A DNA stretch of 64,000 nucleotides from Polynucleobacter sp. AP-Reno-20A-A9. Lineage in GTDB: Bacteria > Pseudomonadota > Gammaproteobacteria > Burkholderiales > Burkholderiaceae. The notes under the pieces were generated by a model. The model saw nothing but the letters and a program-made list of their open reading frames with translations, had not been told where the DNA came from and ran no database searches. The first letter of the stretch is position 1. Every line of letters starts with the position of its first letter. The stretch covers positions 186,425 through 250,424 of the forward strand of contig NZ_JACVPB010000002.1 in the NCBI RefSeq assembly GCF_018882085.1, read 5' to 3'. The position numbers were made by a program, and so were the translations under genes. Below are positions 26,292 to 35,577 of the stretch, piece by piece.

Positions 26292-26714
26292 TTATTCTTG
26301 ATTTACTTTTGCACCCAAGCGCAAAATTCCATGCTGTCCACCAGCGAGTGCTTTTTGCGCCAACTCTTCAAGACCCTCTCCGCGATGAGAAATACAACGC
26401 ATCAGCATAGGCAGATTTAATCCCGCCAGCACAATGACGGGCGCATTCAATCCCGATAAAGGGCCCAAGGCCTCTAACTTAGAGGCTACATTAGCGGGGG
26501 TTGCACCCATCACATCCGTCAGGATGAGTACGCCGTTGCCCGTGTTCACACCATAAGCAGCCTTCATCACGCGATCAAAGCTTGCCTTGGTATCTTCATG
26601 AGGAGGGATGTCAACTGCCCGAACACGCTCAGGCAATACACCAAATGTATGCTCAGCAAACCCCAACATTGCGCTGGCAACCGGGGTGTGAGCAACGATG
26701 ACAATTCCAACCAT
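26292..26714 (-). CDS. PTS EIIA component, mannose/sorbose type
   Basis: From the ATG at 26714 the protein is 140 aa with the EIIA-Man fold: GIVIVAHTPVASAML, with the probable phosphorylation site His9, and LILTDVMGATPAN. It should accept phosphate from HPr. Mannose-type IIB, IIC and IID partners are absent, so it is likely a regulatory EIIA, as in other betaproteobacteria. Its start is only 2 bp after the gshB stop. Upstream in-frame codons to 26750 overlap gshB and are not needed. Confidence 0.93.
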   Translation of the reverse strand: MVGIVIVAHTPVASAMLGFAEHTFGVLPERVRAVDIPPHEDTKASFDRVMKAAYGVNTGNGVLILTDVMGATPANVASKLEALGPLSGLNAPVIVLAGLNLPMLMRCISHRGEGLEELAQKALAGGQHGILRLGAKVNQE

Positions 26715-26716
26715 AT

Positions 26717-27658
26717 TTATGCCAATGCTTTCTCTAGCGCTGCTAACCAAAATTGCGCAACATTAAAGTTGCTTTGGTCGGTAATTTCAACAAAACAAGT
26801 GGGGCTCGTCACATTAATTTCAGTGAGATAACCGCCAATTAAATCCAATCCAACCAAGAATAATCCACGCTGATTTAAAACAGGAGCTAATTTTTCAGCG
26901 ATCCTTTTTTCAGTCTCAGTTAAAGGCATCGCTACGCCTTTACCACCTGCCGCTAAATTACCCCGAATTTCGCTGCCCTGAGGAATACGAGCCAGCGCAA
27001 ATGGCACCACCTCGCCGCCGATTAAGAGCACCCGTTTATCACCCTGGGCAATTTCTGGAAGAAAACGTTGAACCATGAGAGTTCTTGCACCATTCTCACC
27101 AAGCGTTTCCACAATGCTCGCCAAGTTAAGGCCATCAGCACCAACCCTAAATACACCCATGCCGCCCATGCCATCTAACGGCTTAATCACGATATCGCGA
27201 TATTCCTGATGAAAACGCTCTACCGCAGCTAATTCACGCGTGACCAAGGTCGGCGGAATAAGCTCTGGAAATTCTGTAATAGATAATTTTTCGGAATGAT
27301 CACGAACAGCGCTCGGCTCATTAAATACTTTCGCGCCCTGACGTACTGCAGCTGACAACAACCAAGTGGTATTGAGGTATTCAATATCAAAAGGAGGATC
27401 TGTGCGCATGAGCACAGCAGAAAAAGATTGAAGTGTTCGAGACTCAAGATCACCCAACTCAAACCAGTTGGTGGAGCTAGGCTTAATCACCAAAGACTGG
27501 CAATCAGCCACTACGAAATTATCTCTCCACAAAACATTGCGACTTTGACAAAACCACAAGTGGTGCCCCGCTTCTTGTGCAGCACGCATCATTGCGAGCG
27601 TGGAATCTTTTTGAATCTTGAAAGATTCAAAAGGATCTGCAATAAAAAGAAGGTTCAT
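26717..27658 (-). CDS. gshB: glutathione synthetase
   Basis: GshB joins glycine to gamma-glutamylcysteine to make glutathione. The 313-aa ATP-grasp enzyme has LLFIADPFESFKIQKDST at the N-terminus, MRTDPPFDIEYL, the ATP-grasp loop VIKPLDGMGGMGVFR and the C-terminal GLDLIGGYLTEINVTSPT metal-binding segment. It is the prokaryotic type. It follows gshA by 28 bp and is followed at 2 bp by the EIIA gene, in an arrangement conserved in Burkholderiales. Confidence 0.97.
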   Translation of the reverse strand: MNLLFIADPFESFKIQKDSTLAMMRAAQEAGHHLWFCQSRNVLWRDNFVVADCQSLVIKPSSTNWFELGDLESRTLQSFSAVLMRTDPPFDIEYLNTTWLLSAAVRQGAKVFNEPSAVRDHSEKLSITEFPELIPPTLVTRELAAVERFHQEYRDIVIKPLDGMGGMGVFRVGADGLNLASIVETLGENGARTLMVQRFLPEIAQGDKRVLLIGGEVVPFALARIPQGSEIRGNLAAGGKGVAMPLTETEKRIAEKLAPVLNQRGLFLVGLDLIGGYLTEINVTSPTCFVEITDQSNFNVAQFWLAALEKALA

Positions 27659-27686
27659 TATTTCTATTGAGAGGTTAGTATTTTAT

Positions 27687-28985
27687 TTATGCAGCTTCAG
27701 CATTAGGATCAGTTCGCTCTAGCTCCAATGATGCAGCAAGCAGCGCCAAGCGAGCAACCACGCCATACAGGTAGAAGCGATTTGGAGCAGCACTGCCTGG
27801 CTTAGCTCCTAGATCAGGCATTGAGTTTTGCTCGAAGGCCAAAGGTACAAAATGCATACCTGGTGCATTGAGATTCTCATCAGGGCCGCGGTCAGTATGA
27901 ACGCGATAGAAGCCACCAATGACATAGCGATCAATCATGTACACCACCGGTTCAGCAACCGCTTCATTGACCTTCTCGAAAGTATAAACACCCTCCTGAA
28001 TGAGCACATCGCTAACTTCAAGACCTTCCTTGACCACGCTCATCTTATTGCGGTCTTTACGATTCAAGCCCTTTAACTGCGCGGGATCATTGACCACCAT
28101 CACGCCCATGCCATAAGTACCGGCATCAGCTTTTACGACGACATAAGGCTTCTCTTTAATACCGTATTCACGATACTTCTTGGCGGTCTTTTTCAAGACT
28201 TGTTCTACAGCAGCTTGAAGTTCGTCTTCACCCTTGCGCTCGTGGAAATTAATATTGGAGCAACTGGTAAAGTATGGATTGATCATCCATGGATCGATGT
28301 CAACTACTTTGGCAAATTTCTTCGCCACCTCTTCATATGCGGCAAAGTGATTTGATTTACGACGCACATGCCAGCCAGCGTGCAAGCCTGGCAGCAAGTA
28401 CTGTTCATAGATATTCTCCAGAATCGGAGGAATGCCTGCGGATAAGTCGTTATTCAACAGGATCGAGCAAGGATCAAAATCTTTTAAACCCAGGCGTTGC
28501 TTCTTCAGACCCAATCGGGAGAGTGGCTCCATTAACAAACGATTGCCGTCAGGTAAATCAATCCAAGTTGGCTTCTTAATTTCTTCGGAGAAAGTACCCA
28601 GTCGAACATTCAATCCGGCTTGACGCAAAATCGAAGACAAACGGGCGATGTTCTGCAAATAGAAAGTGTTCCGGGTATGTTTCTCAGGAATTAATAATAA
28701 ATTTTTAGCTTCAGGACAAATCTTCTCAATGGCAGCCATAGCAGCTTGGACAGCAAGCGGCAACATTTGCGGTGAAAGGTTATTAAACCCTCCAGGGAAG
28801 AGGTTGGTATCAACCGGGGCTAATTTAAAGCCAGAATTGCGTAAATCGACCGAACAGTAGAAAGGCGGGGTATGTTCCTGCCACTCCAGCCTGAACCAAC
28901 GCTCAATGGTTGGGGTCGCTTCTAGAACCTTTGACTCTAATTCGAGCAAAGGGCCGGTGAGTGCAGTAATGAGATGTGGAACCAT
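27687..28985 (-). CDS. gshA: glutamate-cysteine ligase, Burkholderia/iron-oxidiser type
   Basis: This is the first enzyme of glutathione synthesis. The 432-residue protein does not look like the E. coli GshA but like the shorter ATP-grasp-related class found in Acidithiobacillus and Burkholderiales. It has FYCSVDLRNSGFKLAPVDTNLFPGGFNNL near the N-terminus, VVKADAGTYGMGVMVV as the probable nucleotide loop, and VYMIDRYVIGGFYRVH. The ATG is preceded by GGTGGA. A strong hairpin ends about 31 bp before this start, so its promoter must overlap or follow the amtB terminator. Confidence 0.94.
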   Translation of the reverse strand: MVPHLITALTGPLLELESKVLEATPTIERWFRLEWQEHTPPFYCSVDLRNSGFKLAPVDTNLFPGGFNNLSPQMLPLAVQAAMAAIEKICPEAKNLLLIPEKHTRNTFYLQNIARLSSILRQAGLNVRLGTFSEEIKKPTWIDLPDGNRLLMEPLSRLGLKKQRLGLKDFDPCSILLNNDLSAGIPPILENIYEQYLLPGLHAGWHVRRKSNHFAAYEEVAKKFAKVVDIDPWMINPYFTSCSNINFHERKGEDELQAAVEQVLKKTAKKYREYGIKEKPYVVVKADAGTYGMGVMVVNDPAQLKGLNRKDRNKMSVVKEGLEVSDVLIQEGVYTFEKVNEAVAEPVVYMIDRYVIGGFYRVHTDRGPDENLNAPGMHFVPLAFEQNSMPDLGAKPGSAAPNRFYLYGVVARLALLAASLELERTDPNAEAA

Positions 28986-29015
28986 TCCACCATTGTAAGA
29001 TTATTAAAAGAAAGA

Positions 29016-29037
29016 CGCGGGATCCGAGGATCCCGCG
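29016..29037 (-). terminator. intrinsic terminator downstream of amtB
   Basis: A perfect 10-bp G/C-rich stem (CGCGGGATCC and its complement) with a 2-base apex, followed on the minus strand by a T-rich tract (TCTTTCTTTT). It lies 52 bp after amtB and 31 bp before the gshA start, so it may end amtB transcription or limit read-through into gshA. Confidence 0.82.
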
Positions 29038-29043
29038 CTTAAA

Positions 29044-29071
29044 ACTGGGCAGCCAACCAGAGCCGCCCAGT
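29044..29071 (-). terminator. second stem-loop downstream of amtB
   Basis: Seven-base arms ACTGGGC and GCCCAGT enclose a 14-base loop, immediately upstream (in the minus-strand sense) of the stronger hairpin. It has no T-tract of its own, so it is more likely an mRNA 3'-end protective structure than a terminator. Confidence 0.4.
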
Positions 29072-29089
29072 GAGGGGTAAATCTACTGA

Positions 29090-30574
29090 TTAAGACTCGT
29101 AAGCAGTCTCACCGTGTGAGCTGATATCCAAGCCTTCGCGCTCTTCTTCTTCCTTAACGCGCAAACCAATCACAATATCGATCAATTTGAAGGCTACGAA
29201 AGAAACTACGCCAGACCAAATTACAGTGGTAATCACGCCTTGAGCCTGGATCCACAATTGGCTAGCAATAGAGTAATCAGGAGCAACAGCGTTAGCCACA
29301 TAATCCCAAATACCAGAGCCGCCTAATGCTGGATCAGCAAATACACCGGTCAACAATGCACCAGTAATACCGCCTACGCCGTGAACACCAAATACGTCCA
29401 AACTGTCATCTGAGCCCAAAATCTTCTTGAGACCAGTAACACCCCAGAGGCAAACTACACCAGCGATTAAACCGATAATGATTGAACCCATTGGGCCAGC
29501 AAATCCAGCTGCAGGAGTAATTGCAACCAAACCTGCTACGCAACCAGATGCAGCGCCCAACATAGATGGCTTGCCTTTGAGAACCCATTCAGCAACTGAC
29601 CAGCCTAATACAGCAGCAGCGGTAGCTAAATATGTGTTCACGAATGCCAAGCCAGCAGTACCGTTTGCTTCAAGTGCTGAACCAGCATTGAAACCAAACC
29701 AACCGAACCACAAGAGAGCAGCACCAGTCATTACATAAACTAAGTTATGTGGCTTCATTGCTTCTTTACCGTAGCCCAAACGCTTACCGATAACAAAGGA
29801 GCCAACCAAACCAGCGATCGCAGCATTGATATGCACAACAGTGCCACCAGCAAAGTCGAGAACACCTTTTTGCCACAACCAACCAGCACGAGCAGTAATT
29901 GCCTCGAGTGATGCAGCATCTTTGATGTCATCTGGACCAGGCCAGAACCAAACCATGTGGGCGATTGGCAAGTAGCTCAAAGTGAACCAAATCACCATGA
30001 ATACCAAGATTGCAGAGAACTTAGCGCGCTCAGCAAAAGAGCCAATGATCAAACAGCAAGTGATTGTTGCGAACACTGCTTGGAACGCCATAAATACATA
30101 CTCAGGAATCACAACGCCTTTACTAAAGGTTGCTGCTACTGATTCTGGATTCATGCCACCCAAGAACAGACGATCTAATCCACCAATAAATGCTCCGCCT
30201 TCCGTGAATGCAAAGCTATAGCCATAAATAGCCCATAGCACTGTAATCAAGGAGAAGACCATGAAACATTGCATGCAGATAGACAAAATGTTCTTGCTGC
30301 GGGTTAAGCCGCCGTAGAACAAAGCCAAGCCAGGAAGCGTCATCAACAGCACTAGTGCTGTACAAACCATCATCCAAGCGATATCTGCTTTATTGCACTT
30401 TTCAGAGCAAAGAACTGGAGCAGGCTCAGCCGCAGCAGGAGTTGCTGCAGGAGCTGTTACAGCTGGCTTCTTAACTTCATCAGCATGCGCTGGCGAAGTA
30501 ACCATTACACCAGTAGCACCAATGGCCAAGGCCATAGCACCACCAGCAACGAGTCGTTTCATCCAAGTTAACAT
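29090..30574 (-). CDS. amtB: ammonium transporter AmtB
   Basis: AmtB conducts ammonium across the inner membrane. From the ATG at 30574 the protein is 494 aa. It has a signal-like helix ending near AHADE, an Ala/Pro-rich periplasmic linker (about 38-55), then eleven transmembrane segments with FYGGLTRSKNILSICMQ, FAGGTVVHINAAIAGLVG (a conserved pore histidine) and DVFGVHGVGGITGALLTG (the second). A GAGAGG ribosome site precedes this ATG. It lies 13 bp after glnK, whose product is expected to block it when nitrogen is ample. Confidence 0.96.
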   Translation of the reverse strand: MLTWMKRLVAGGAMALAIGATGVMVTSPAHADEVKKPAVTAPAATPAAAEPAPVLCSEKCNKADIAWMMVCTALVLLMTLPGLALFYGGLTRSKNILSICMQCFMVFSLITVLWAIYGYSFAFTEGGAFIGGLDRLFLGGMNPESVAATFSKGVVIPEYVFMAFQAVFATITCCLIIGSFAERAKFSAILVFMVIWFTLSYLPIAHMVWFWPGPDDIKDAASLEAITARAGWLWQKGVLDFAGGTVVHINAAIAGLVGSFVIGKRLGYGKEAMKPHNLVYVMTGAALLWFGWFGFNAGSALEANGTAGLAFVNTYLATAAAVLGWSVAEWVLKGKPSMLGAASGCVAGLVAITPAAGFAGPMGSIIIGLIAGVVCLWGVTGLKKILGSDDSLDVFGVHGVGGITGALLTGVFADPALGGSGIWDYVANAVAPDYSIASQLWIQAQGVITTVIWSGVVSFVAFKLIDIVIGLRVKEEEEREGLDISSHGETAYES

Positions 30575-30587
30575 TTTGAACCTCTCT

Positions 30588-30938
<351 letters not shown>

Positions 30939-30950
30939 TCAGAGTGGAAA

Positions 30951-31775
30951 TTAGAAAGTTTTTGTAAGGTTAAGTACGCCTGTTGAGCCACCCAAGTTTT
31001 TACCTGATGGGCTTGAGTAAGCGTATGTGCTTCCGCTCTTGGCTGCATTGGTGCCAATATATGCAGCAGCCAAAGATAAACCGCCGCCGAAGTCTTTAGT
31101 TAGGCCTAACTTCCAGTCTGTATAGCTAGCAGTTGGGACACCAGCAACAACTTGTTGACCGGCAATCTTCTGGTAGCCAACGTGCGCGTTTACTGCAAGA
31201 CCCCAAATTCCTGTGTCATAGTTTGCAGTCAAATCAGGATAGTAAGATCCGCTACTTTGGTTGTATCCGAATGTATTGGTCACTGCATAAGAAAATTTCA
31301 AGAAACCAGTAACTGGGCCAAATGTATAGTTCTGGGCAGCATAGATCTCAGTAGTATTTGGATTAACGTTAGGGCTTACGAAGTTGCCACTAGTTGGATA
31401 GTAATATTGCAGTACGCCGATATCGCTAGCAAAACCTTCTGCAATCAACTCTTTCTTAAAGCCAGCATAAAAGTCCATCTCGATGCCAGAAGAAACTGAA
31501 GGGCTAAGGTTATTAACCCAGGTAATGGAGCTATTCCAGTTACCAATGTACAAACCGCTCTCATGTGCGTAGTCAAATCCACCTTGAATAGCTGGTCTTA
31601 AATTTGACTGAGAAATACCACGATAGCGATAGTCGCTTACAAGACTTACGTTCGCTGTAATTGGGCTTACTTCTACCTCAGCTGCTGGCTCATCAGCCGC
31701 GAATGCTACAGTCGAAAGACCTGCCAACAAAGCTACTGCTGCTGCAGAGATTGCTGTCTTTTGCAAAGTTTTCAT
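30951..31775 (-). CDS. TorF-type putative outer-membrane porin
   Basis: The 274-aa protein has a signal peptide (cleavage after about AFA, residue 26). It is then composed of alternating beta-strand segments rich in Tyr and Gly, starting ANVSLVSDYRYRGISQSN, the mark of the TorF/TIGR02001 family, and ending in a C-terminal Phe (NLTKTF) as outer-membrane barrels do. It is the first gene of a porin-glnK-amtB unit, so it may carry nitrogen compounds through the outer membrane under nitrogen control. The substrate is not known. Confidence 0.88.
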   Translation of the reverse strand: MKTLQKTAISAAAVALLAGLSTVAFAADEPAAEVEVSPITANVSLVSDYRYRGISQSNLRPAIQGGFDYAHESGLYIGNWNSSITWVNNLSPSVSSGIEMDFYAGFKKELIAEGFASDIGVLQYYYPTSGNFVSPNVNPNTTEIYAAQNYTFGPVTGFLKFSYAVTNTFGYNQSSGSYYPDLTANYDTGIWGLAVNAHVGYQKIAGQQVVAGVPTASYTDWKLGLTKDFGGGLSLAAAYIGTNAAKSGSTYAYSSPSGKNLGGSTGVLNLTKTF

Positions 31776-31896
31776 GAACTACTCCTTACTGGTTGTAATA
31801 AAAAAATGGGTTGAATGCTTATTGCATGGAGTGATATTGAATCCCCGGGGGTTCATGGCTTTGTCACAAATCCCCCAAATAAGGCAATTGCCCTTT

Positions 31897-31920
31897 TTTG
31901 GTGCTAAATATTGCACCGAA
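31897..31920. promoter_or_regulatory. inverted repeat with NtrC-like half sites upstream of porin-glnK-amtB
   Basis: TTTGGTGC and GCACCGAA flank 8 bases, giving a near-perfect inverted repeat 122-145 bp before the porin start. Read with adjoining bases, it also contains two near-matches (7 of 8) to the NtrC pattern GCAC-N7-GTGC, at 31890-31904 and 31913-31927. No sigma-54 (GG-N10-GC) promoter was found towards the porin gene, so the NtrC reading is tentative. The 264-bp gap around it holds nothing else I can support. Confidence 0.35.
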
Positions 31921-32039
31921 TGAGTGAATATGGGGCATTTTTCGGGTTTTAACCCCTTTTTGGGCAGTTTTACGCATACAACTTAAAATACAAATATGTA
32001 TCTTTTCTGCAACTCTCAATAGAACTGCGAACCCTCATC

Positions 32040-32294
32040 ATGCAAAAACCAGGCGAAATTCTCGATCAAATCCAACGTATCGCAAACGATATGCAAAACA
32101 AAGTTGGTGATGCGATCCGCAATTCACCAGCTCAAGAAATTGAGAAGAACGTACGTGCCATGATGAATCAAGGATTTCAGAAGATGGACTTGGTAACGCG
32201 TGAAGAATTTGATCTTCAAAGTAAAGTACTTGCTAAGACGCGTGAAAAGTTAGAGGCGCTTGAGGCTAAAGTTGCCGTACTAGAAAAACAATAA
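32040..32294 (+). CDS. ubiK: UbiK-type ubiquinone biosynthesis accessory factor
   Basis: The 84-residue protein belongs to the BMFP/YqiC family. It has a lipid-facing N-terminal region (GEILDQIQRIANDMQ), a central segment ending in MMNQGFQKMDLVTREEFDLQSKVLAKTREKL, and a C-terminal coiled coil (about 58-84) with EALEAKVAVLEKQ. UbiK helps the soluble ubiquinone-synthesis complex under aerobic growth. It stands alone, divergent from the porin-glnK-amtB unit and convergent with the lipA-linked lipoprotein. Confidence 0.92.
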   Translation: MQKPGEILDQIQRIANDMQNKVGDAIRNSPAQEIEKNVRAMMNQGFQKMDLVTREEFDLQSKVLAKTREKLEALEAKVAVLEKQ

Positions 32295-32304
32295 TTAAAT
32301 GATC

Positions 32305-32330
32305 TTCTCTTCAGGCTACTCTGGAGAGAA
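32305..32330. terminator. possible bidirectional terminator after ubiK
   Basis: Ten-base arms (TTCTCTTCAG and CTGGAGAGAA, one mismatch) flank a 6-base loop that includes the stop codon of the convergent lipoprotein gene. The following T-tracts are poor, so the call is weak. Confidence 0.35.
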
Positions 32331-32900
32331 ATCACTAAAGAAATTTTCGTACTCTTCTTTAGACAACAAAGTTTTTGCACTCTCTGCACCTGGATTTGCA
32401 TGCAAGACTGAGATCTGATAAATCCAGTTATCGCCATTCGGCGCAACTCGATTAATCCAACGAACGCGCATTAGTTGCTGCGATTTACCGTTGGATTTCA
32501 AATCCAGAAAATAATCTTTAATCGGTAAACGCTGTCGATCTGCTGTTTTATAAAAAGCATCCTCAACAGTGACATCGCCACCAGATGCTTTTGCCCTGTC
32601 AATTAAGTTAGCCTGTAATTGCGAAAGTAACTTACTTAGTGAGGCACTTTGATTGGCCGGCAACTGGATGGTGCTAACCGAGTAAATATCATCATCAATT
32701 TTTACCGCCTCAAGTGTCTGTAAGAGTTCTTGATCGAGATAAGGCATGCGGCGCTCTAATTTATCTGGCTTGCCAGGAAATAAAGCGGTATATCTTTCTT
32801 GCGGCGCTTGGACTGTACGCCAATCTAATTTAGGACTACATGCAATGAGAAAAATGAAAGCCGCTAGTACGGTGGCGGCCTTAGAAACCCGTCTAAACAA
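32316..32900 (-). CDS. uncharacterised lipoprotein encoded beside lipA
   Basis: The 194-residue product has a basic N-terminus, a hydrophobic stretch and a lipobox LIAC with acceptor Cys21, then [34 protein letters not shown]. No known enzymatic motif is visible; the mature part looks like a small alpha/beta periplasmic domain. Its start overlaps the lipA stop by 8 bp, so it is co-transcribed with the lipoate genes, though there is no obvious functional link. It is probably anchored to a membrane facing the periplasm. Confidence 0.82.
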   Translation of the reverse strand: MFRRVSKAATVLAAFIFLIACSPKLDWRTVQAPQERYTALFPGKPDKLERRMPYLDQELLQTLEAVKIDDDIYSVSTIQLPANQSASLSKLLSQLQANLIDRAKASGGDVTVEDAFYKTADRQRLPIKDYFLDLKSNGKSQQLMRVRWINRVAPNGDNWIYQISVLHANPGAESAKTLLSKEEYENFFSDFSPE

Positions 32901-33903
32901 CCCCAGCTCCGTGCGCCTGTTGATCTGCGTGATAACTTGAGCGCACCATAGCGCCTACAGCTGCATGAGAGAAGCCCATTTCATACGCCTTTTCCTCAAA
33001 CATCTTAAAGACGTCGGGATGAACGTAACGCGTAACAGGTAGATGATGTCCTGACGGGGCCAGATACTGACCAATAGTGAGCATGTCGATATTGTGCTCA
33101 CGCATATCGCGCATCACTTCTAAGATTTCTTCATCTGTTTCACCAAGGCCAACCATCAAACCGCTTTTAGTAGGGACATGTGGGAAACGTTCTTTAAAGT
33201 CTTTCAAGAGCTTCAACGAATGCAAGTAATCTGCACCCGGTCTAGCCTGTTTGTATAAACGGGGCACCGTTTCGAGGTTGTGATTCATCACATCAGGCAA
33301 ACCGCTAGGCGCATGCTCAGCAAAAATATCTAACGCTTTATCTAGGCGGCCACGAAAATCTGGGACCAATACTTCAATACGAGTATTCGGGGAGAGTTCA
33401 CGTGATTGAGAAATGCAATCAACATAGTGCATTGCACCGCCATCACGCAGATCATCACGATCTACGCTCGTAATCACCACATAGTTCAGTTTGAGCGCAG
33501 CAATAGTACGCGCTAAATTAGCAGGCTCTTTTGTATCAAGAGGATCTGGTCTGCCATGGCCTACGTCACAGAAAGGGCAGCGACGCGTGCACTTGTCACC
33601 CATAATCATGAATGTAGCAGTTCCTTTACCAAAACATTCACCAATATTCGGGCAACTGGCTTCTTCACAGACAGTAACTAACTCGTTCTCGCGCAAAATC
33701 TTTTTGATTTCAGAAAAGCGGGAGTTATTTGAGGCCGCCTTCACCCGAATCCAGTCAGGCTTTTTCAATACCTCTGTCAAAGGAATGATTTTGATCGGAA
33801 TGCGCGCAGTTTTCTCGCTCGATTTTTGTTTACGTGATGCGTCGTAATTGAGGTCTTGGCGCGCCTCGATAGGTGTCTTGGTGTCAGGCTTATTTGTAGT
33901 CAT
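32893..33903 (-). CDS. lipA: lipoyl synthase
   Basis: LipA inserts two sulfurs into protein-bound octanoate to make lipoyl groups for 2-oxo-acid dehydrogenases and the glycine cleavage system. The 336-aa radical-SAM enzyme has the auxiliary cluster cysteines 79, 84 and 90 ([12 protein letters not shown]) and the radical-SAM triad 105, 109 and 112 (CTRRCPFC). The N-terminus is about 30 residues longer than in E. coli, with a charged low-complexity look. It overlaps lipB by 4 nt. Confidence 0.97.
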   Translation of the reverse strand: MTTNKPDTKTPIEARQDLNYDASRKQKSSEKTARIPIKIIPLTEVLKKPDWIRVKAASNNSRFSEIKKILRENELVTVCEEASCPNIGECFGKGTATFMIMGDKCTRRCPFCDVGHGRPDPLDTKEPANLARTIAALKLNYVVITSVDRDDLRDGGAMHYVDCISQSRELSPNTRIEVLVPDFRGRLDKALDIFAEHAPSGLPDVMNHNLETVPRLYKQARPGADYLHSLKLLKDFKERFPHVPTKSGLMVGLGETDEEILEVMRDMREHNIDMLTIGQYLAPSGHHLPVTRYVHPDVFKMFEEKAYEMGFSHAAVGAMVRSSYHADQQAHGAGVV

Positions 33904-34544
33904 GATGGCATCAGTTGCTTTTGTAAATGCTGCAAAAGCCTTTGGCTAATAGTGTCTATATTGTCCTTGATCCCAAGGGTTTGCATGTCGACGGTCTTTA
34001 AACCCTCATACCCGCAGGGGTGGATACGCTGAAAGGCCTCTAAATCGGTAGCGACATTCAGGGCTAGGCCATGATAGGAGCAGCTTTTGGAGACTTTGAG
34101 GCCCAAGGCAGCCACCTTAGCGCCAATCCATTCTGAGGGCACTCCTGACTGCTCAGAAATGTAAATTCCCGGAGCCCCCGGATGCCTTTCAGCCTTAATC
34201 CCAAAATCTGACAACGTATCTATCAGCGCCTGCTCTATACGAGAGACCAATTCTTTTACAAAGATCCCTAGACGCTTTAGATCTAGCAAAAGATAAACCA
34301 CGATTTGGCCTGGCCCGTGATACGTAATCTCTCCACCCCGATCTACTTGCACGAGTGGAATTTGATTGCTGGGTGTATGCAAGTTACCCGCATCACCTGC
34401 CAAACCTAAAGTGAAAACCGGAGGATGCTCTAGGACCCAAATTTCATCGGGCGTTTCACTAGTGCGCTCTTTAGTAAAAAGTTTCATCGCCTCATATGTA
34501 GAGGCGTAATCTGCTAAACCCAGTTGTTTTACTAAAGCCGGCAT
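33900..34544 (-). CDS. lipB: octanoyl-[ACP]:protein N-octanoyltransferase
   Basis: LipB moves octanoate from ACP to the apo-E2 or GcvH proteins, the substrate step for LipA. The 214-residue enzyme has [21 protein letters not shown], the catalytic Lys143 in [10 protein letters not shown] and the catalytic Cys178 in [10 protein letters not shown]. It lies 7 bp after the DUF493 gene and overlaps lipA by 4 nt. The order DUF493-lipB-lipA is standard in proteobacteria. Confidence 0.97.
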   Translation of the reverse strand: MPALVKQLGLADYASTYEAMKLFTKERTSETPDEIWVLEHPPVFTLGLAGDAGNLHTPSNQIPLVQVDRGGEITYHGPGQIVVYLLLDLKRLGIFVKELVSRIEQALIDTLSDFGIKAERHPGAPGIYISEQSGVPSEWIGAKVAALGLKVSKSCSYHGLALNVATDLEAFQRIHPCGYEGLKTVDMQTLGIKDNIDTISQRLLQHLQKQLMPS

Positions 34545-34551
34545 GAATTAA

Positions 34552-34818
34552 TTACAGAACAACACTGACTAATGGATGGGTCGATAAGGTTCTATACAGC
34601 TCATCCAACTGTTCACGACTAGTCGCGGTAATTGGCAAAGTAATGCCCAAATAATTTCCATCCTTAGAAGGGCGTTGCTCTACTTTGCTCTCGTCAAACG
34701 TAGGATCAAATTGTTTAGCAATATGCACTATCGCTGGAAGGTATTCTGGATTTGCTTTACCCATGACCTTGATAGGAAATAATGATGGGTACTCGATTAA
34801 TGATTTTTCTTCGGCCAT
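34552..34818 (-). CDS. DUF493 (YbeD-like) protein
   Basis: The 88-aa protein has the ferredoxin-like fold family pattern: LIEYPSLFPIKVMG near the N-terminus and TATSREQLDELYRTLSTHPLVSVVL at the end. YbeD homologues are found beside lipB in many proteobacteria. An ACT-domain-like regulatory role has been proposed, but the function is not established. It is 7 bp before lipB in the same transcript. Confidence 0.92.
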   Translation of the reverse strand: MAEEKSLIEYPSLFPIKVMGKANPEYLPAIVHIAKQFDPTFDESKVEQRPSKDGNYLGITLPITATSREQLDELYRTLSTHPLVSVVL

Positions 34819-34837
34819 ATAGTCTTTCTATTTCTAA

Positions 34838-35551
34838 TTACTTACGATGACCTGGCATACCCAACCAGGCGCCAGTAATGATATTGCGAATGCAATGTAG
34901 GCGACGATGAAAGAAGTGATCTGCACCAGGCACTACCTGCACAGTCAACTCTTGGGGGCGCGCCCAATCTAAAACGTCAATCAATGGAATAGTTTCATCT
35001 AATTCGCCGTGAATCAAGATCGTATCTGCTGGAACCGGGGCCAGAGTCCATTTGCCTGCAGCGCTACCCACCATCACTAGGCGCTCAGCTGGACGGCCCA
35101 AATCTGAAAGCCTTTGAACTAAGTGACTACCGACAAAGCTTCCAAAAGAAAACCCAGAGACTACTAGCGGCAAGGTATTGGCATCCCCCAACCAGGATTG
35201 ATTCGCAGTTGCCTCAAATTGACTCCAACTAGATGGTGTACGCATCCAATCGGTTACATGAAGCAAGTCCTCTAACTCACCAACACCATCATCATGAACA
35301 CCCTCAGTTCCACCTACACCGCGAAAGTTTGGGCGCACACTCACGTAACCCAATTGGTTAAAAGCACGTGCCATGGTTTGAGCTACCTTGTTATCCATCG
35401 TACCGCCCATCAAAGGATGGGGGTGAGCAACGAGGGCCAAGCCACGCACAGCAAATGCAGGATCATTTTTTAATTCATCTGGAAGATCAATAGACATTTC
35501 CATTGATCCGACAATACCTTCAATATGAATTATTTTTGTACGACTATTCAT
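34838..35551 (-). CDS. alpha/beta hydrolase family protein
   Basis: The 237-residue protein resembles the CocE/dienelactone-hydrolase-like family: LALVAHPHPLMGGTMDNKVAQTMARAFNQLGY, RPNFRGVGGTEG, the nucleophile elbow GFSFGSFVG with Ser as probable nucleophile, an acid in HGELDETIP and a histidine in GADHFFHRR. The substrate is unknown. It is encoded beside a 2Fe-2S ferredoxin (26-bp gap), a pairing also seen in related genomes. It is probably cytoplasmic, since no signal peptide is seen. Confidence 0.87.
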   Translation of the reverse strand: MNSRTKIIHIEGIVGSMEMSIDLPDELKNDPAFAVRGLALVAHPHPLMGGTMDNKVAQTMARAFNQLGYVSVRPNFRGVGGTEGVHDDGVGELEDLLHVTDWMRTPSSWSQFEATANQSWLGDANTLPLVVSGFSFGSFVGSHLVQRLSDLGRPAERLVMVGSAAGKWTLAPVPADTILIHGELDETIPLIDVLDWARPQELTVQVVPGADHFFHRRLHCIRNIITGAWLGMPGHRK

Positions 35552-35577
35552 AAAAAACTTTCAACAATTTGAAATAA

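Noticed and set aside
31776..31896. Sigma-54 promoter for porin-glnK-amtB
   Set aside because: I looked for GG-N10-GC on the minus strand between the inverted repeat and the porin start and found none. One weak match faces ubiK instead and lacks the other consensus bases.
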